Source: Candidatus Sulfidibacterium hydrothermale (lineage in GTDB: Bacteria > Bacteroidota > Bacteroidia > Bacteroidales > F082). From it: 64,000 nucleotides of DNA. The notes under the pieces were generated by a model. That model did not search any database and was not told where the DNA came from. It worked only from the letters and a program-made list of their open reading frames with translations. Each line of letters begins with the position of its first letter. Within the stretch, counting starts at the first letter, position 1. Positions 62,577 through 64,000 of this stretch are shown here, in pieces. The stretch lies in the NCBI RefSeq assembly GCF_020149915.1, contig NZ_CP083760.1, positions 868,001 through 932,000 on the forward strand, given 5' to 3'. Both the position numbers and the translations under genes were made by a program.

Positions 62577-64000
62577 ATGAAAAGATTTGTGCTCTTTTGT
62601 TTTTCTCTGTTTTTTCTTTTGCCAACCCTGTTGGCTGATGGGGTTAAAGGATTGACATGGCCTCGCGAAATTGTAAAAAACGGAACGGTAGTCGTTTTGT
62701 ATCAGCCTCAGCTCGAAAAATTTGAAGGGAATATTTTGCAGGGCCGTATGGCTTTGTCGGTCACCCCGAAGGGCGAAGATATTGTTTTCGGGGCTTTATG
62801 GTTTAAGGCCAGAATTTCTACAGATTATGACAAGCGTACAGCGACCCTTGAAAAAATAGATATTACCAGAATTCGTTTTCCCAACTTTACGGATACAGCA
62901 AGGATAGAGCGATTTCGAAAATTATTGATTCAGGAAATAGAATCCTGGGATATGGTGATGTCTCTCGACCGGATTATGGCTGATTTAAAAAATACCGGCA
63001 ATTTAAAGGTGATGGCTCAAAAGCTGAATAACGCGCCTCCTGATATCTATTTTCGTACCGAACCGGCAGTTCTGATTAGTATTGACGGTGAACCGATTAT
63101 TAAAGAAATCCAGGGACAGAAATTTGATTATGTTGTCAATACCCCGTTTTTTATCGTAAAAAAAAGACATAAATATTATATAAAAGGGGGTAAATTCTGG
63201 TATGAATCATCCCAGCTGACTTCGGGATATAAACCGGTAACCAAAGTGCCTTCTGATATCAAAAAATTTGCTGATGAAAACATGCCGGAAACCGATCTCG
63301 ATTCAATTTCGGAAAAAATGAAAACGGCTCCCGAAATAATTGTTGTCACCAAACCGTCCGAATTGATCAGCACGGAGGGAAAGCCCAAATATGCCGCCAT
63401 CAACAATACCAATTTGTTGTTTGTTACCAATACTTCAAGCGATATTATCATGAATATCGATACGCAATATTATTATGTATTGCTTGCCGGTCGTTGGTAT
63501 AAATCAAAATCGCTGGAAGACGGGAGCTGGGTTTTTGTGGAGCCTTCGGCGTTGCCTGCCGATTTCTCTAAAATTCCAGAGGATTCAGGTATTGCAGATG
63601 TCCTTGCCAGTGTGCCCAACACTCCGGAAGCGCAGGATGCATTATTGGAGCAGGTTATTCCTCAAACGGCAACGATTGACAGGAAAACAGCTACAGTGGA
63701 AGTGAAATGGGATGGCGCTCCCCAATTCGAAAAGATAAAAGGTACGGAAATCGCTGCAGCCAAAAACAGTGACAAAACGGTTTTGCTCGTTGATAAAAAA
63801 TATTATGCCGTGGATGAAGGTGTTTGGTTTGTGTCTGATAACCCAACGGGCCCCTGGAAAGTTAGTGATAAACGGCCGGAGGGAGTTGATCAGATCCCGC
63901 CGGAATCCTATGCTTATAATGTGAAATATGTTTACGTGTACGAGTCAACACCGGATGTGGTGTATGTGGGTTACCTGCCGGGCTACAACTGGTCGTTTGC
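62577..64000 (+). CDS. Large secreted protein of unknown function, 3' end beyond the window
   Basis: From the ATG at 62577, 474 codons are open to the right edge. A signal peptide (MKRFVLFCFSLFFLLPTLLA, about 1-20) is followed by GLTWPREIVKNGTVVVLYQPQLEKFEGN. The mature part has repeated beta segments with paired aromatics: KYYIKGGKFWYE, QYYYVLLAGRWYKS, LLVDKKYYAVDEGVWFVS and GPWKV. These recurring xYY..xGxW units, about 150 residues apart, look like a repeated surface-binding fold. I recall similar proteins being labelled carbohydrate-binding family V/XII, a name based on weak similarity. Function unknown; it likely acts in the periplasm or at the cell surface. Confidence 0.75.
   Translation, partial: MKRFVLFCFSLFFLLPTLLADGVKGLTWPREIVKNGTVVVLYQPQLEKFEGNILQGRMALSVTPKGEDIVFGALWFKARISTDYDKRTATLEKIDITRIRFPNFTDTARIERFRKLLIQEIESWDMVMSLDRIMADLKNTGNLKVMAQKLNNAPPDIYFRTEPAVLISIDGEPIIKEIQGQKFDYVVNTPFFIVKKRHKYYIKGGKFWYESSQLTSGYKPVTKVPSDIKKFADENMPETDLDSISEKMKTAPEIIVVTKPSELISTEGKPKYAAINNTNLLFVTNTSSDIIMNIDTQYYYVLLAGRWYKSKSLEDGSWVFVEPSALPADFSKIPEDSGIADVLASVPNTPEAQDALLEQVIPQTATIDRKTATVEVKWDGAPQFEKIKGTEIAAAKNSDKTVLLVDKKYYAVDEGVWFVSDNPTGPWKVSDKRPEGVDQIPPESYAYNVKYVYVYESTPDVVYVGYLPGYNWSF

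Noticed and set aside
1-64000. tRNA, rRNA, tmRNA, RNase P RNA, CRISPR, prophage or complete IS element
   Set aside because: Looked for clover-leaf ends, conserved RNA blocks, regularly spaced repeats, transposase and phage genes on both strands; none recognised.

Overview
The window is a chromosomal segment of a Bacteroidota bacterium, most like the Bacteroidales/Marinilabiliales side of the phylum; the exact family cannot be fixed from sequence alone. Evidence for the phylum: two SusC/SusD outer-membrane pairs, a secreted subtilase with a type IX secretion (T9SS) sorting tail, Bacteroidota-type promoters (TTTG, about 20 nt, TAnnTTTG) read several times on both strands, glycine-lipid type acyltransferases, monomeric isocitrate dehydrogenase, and an mraZ-led division cluster that ends ftsQ-ftsA-ftsZ-yqeY. 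Kdo synthesis genes imply a Gram-negative envelope, and indolepyruvate:ferredoxin oxidoreductase suggests low-potential, probably anaerobic, amino-acid metabolism.

Layout. 1-4.7 kb: histidine degradation genes hutG (cut by the left edge) and hutH flank hisS, followed by a small thioredoxin and a membrane protein. 4.8-19 kb: an accessory nutrient-uptake region with an unknown secreted protein, SusC/D pair 1, a T9SS-secreted subtilisin-like protease, and SusC/D pair 2. 19-21.5 kb: an O-acyltransferase/N-acyltransferase pair (ornithine/glycine-lipid type) and the ribosome-assembly GTPase EngB. 21.5-29.7 kb, minus strand: biotin carrier and carboxyltransferase subunits, a prolyl-oligopeptidase family enzyme, a PspC/LiaF-like pair, and monomeric NADP-isocitrate dehydrogenase. 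The last is divergent from a mitochondrial-type citrate synthase (30.2-31.5 kb). 32-34.3 kb: acid phosphatase lipoprotein, YjbQ, a small membrane protein, an AcpH-like phosphodiesterase. 34.6-37.3 kb: kdsA, a transaldolase-like/CBS fusion and a KdsC-like phosphatase. 37.5-41.2 kb: iorAB and an M23 peptidase lipoprotein. 41.2-42.9 kb: a low-density stretch with a secreted protein made of two tandem repeats and a broken DUF4357 gene. 42.9-58.8 kb: the dcw division and cell-wall cluster. 58.9-61.6 kb, minus strand: the rplM-rpsI-rpsB-tsf ribosomal operon. 61.7-62.5 kb: a gene-free region with a GC-rich structured element and REP-like repeats. 62.6 kb to the end: a secreted protein of unknown function cut by the right edge.

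The most interesting locus is kdsA / transaldolase-CBS / kdsC. The enzyme usually expected with KdsA and KdsC, arabinose-5-phosphate isomerase KdsD, is a SIS domain followed by a CBS pair. Here a fructose-6-phosphate-aldolase-like barrel, with its Schiff-base lysine, carries a KdsD-like CBS pair instead. This raises the possibility of an aldolase route to, or CBS-gated control of, the Kdo precursor. Other points worth checking are a 10-bp-phased MraZ operator, a possible attenuator before the carboxyltransferase gene, a hairpin inside the rpsI-rpsB spacer, and the cruciform-like element next to the ribosomal operon promoter. No tRNA, rRNA, CRISPR array, complete insertion sequence or prophage was recognised.
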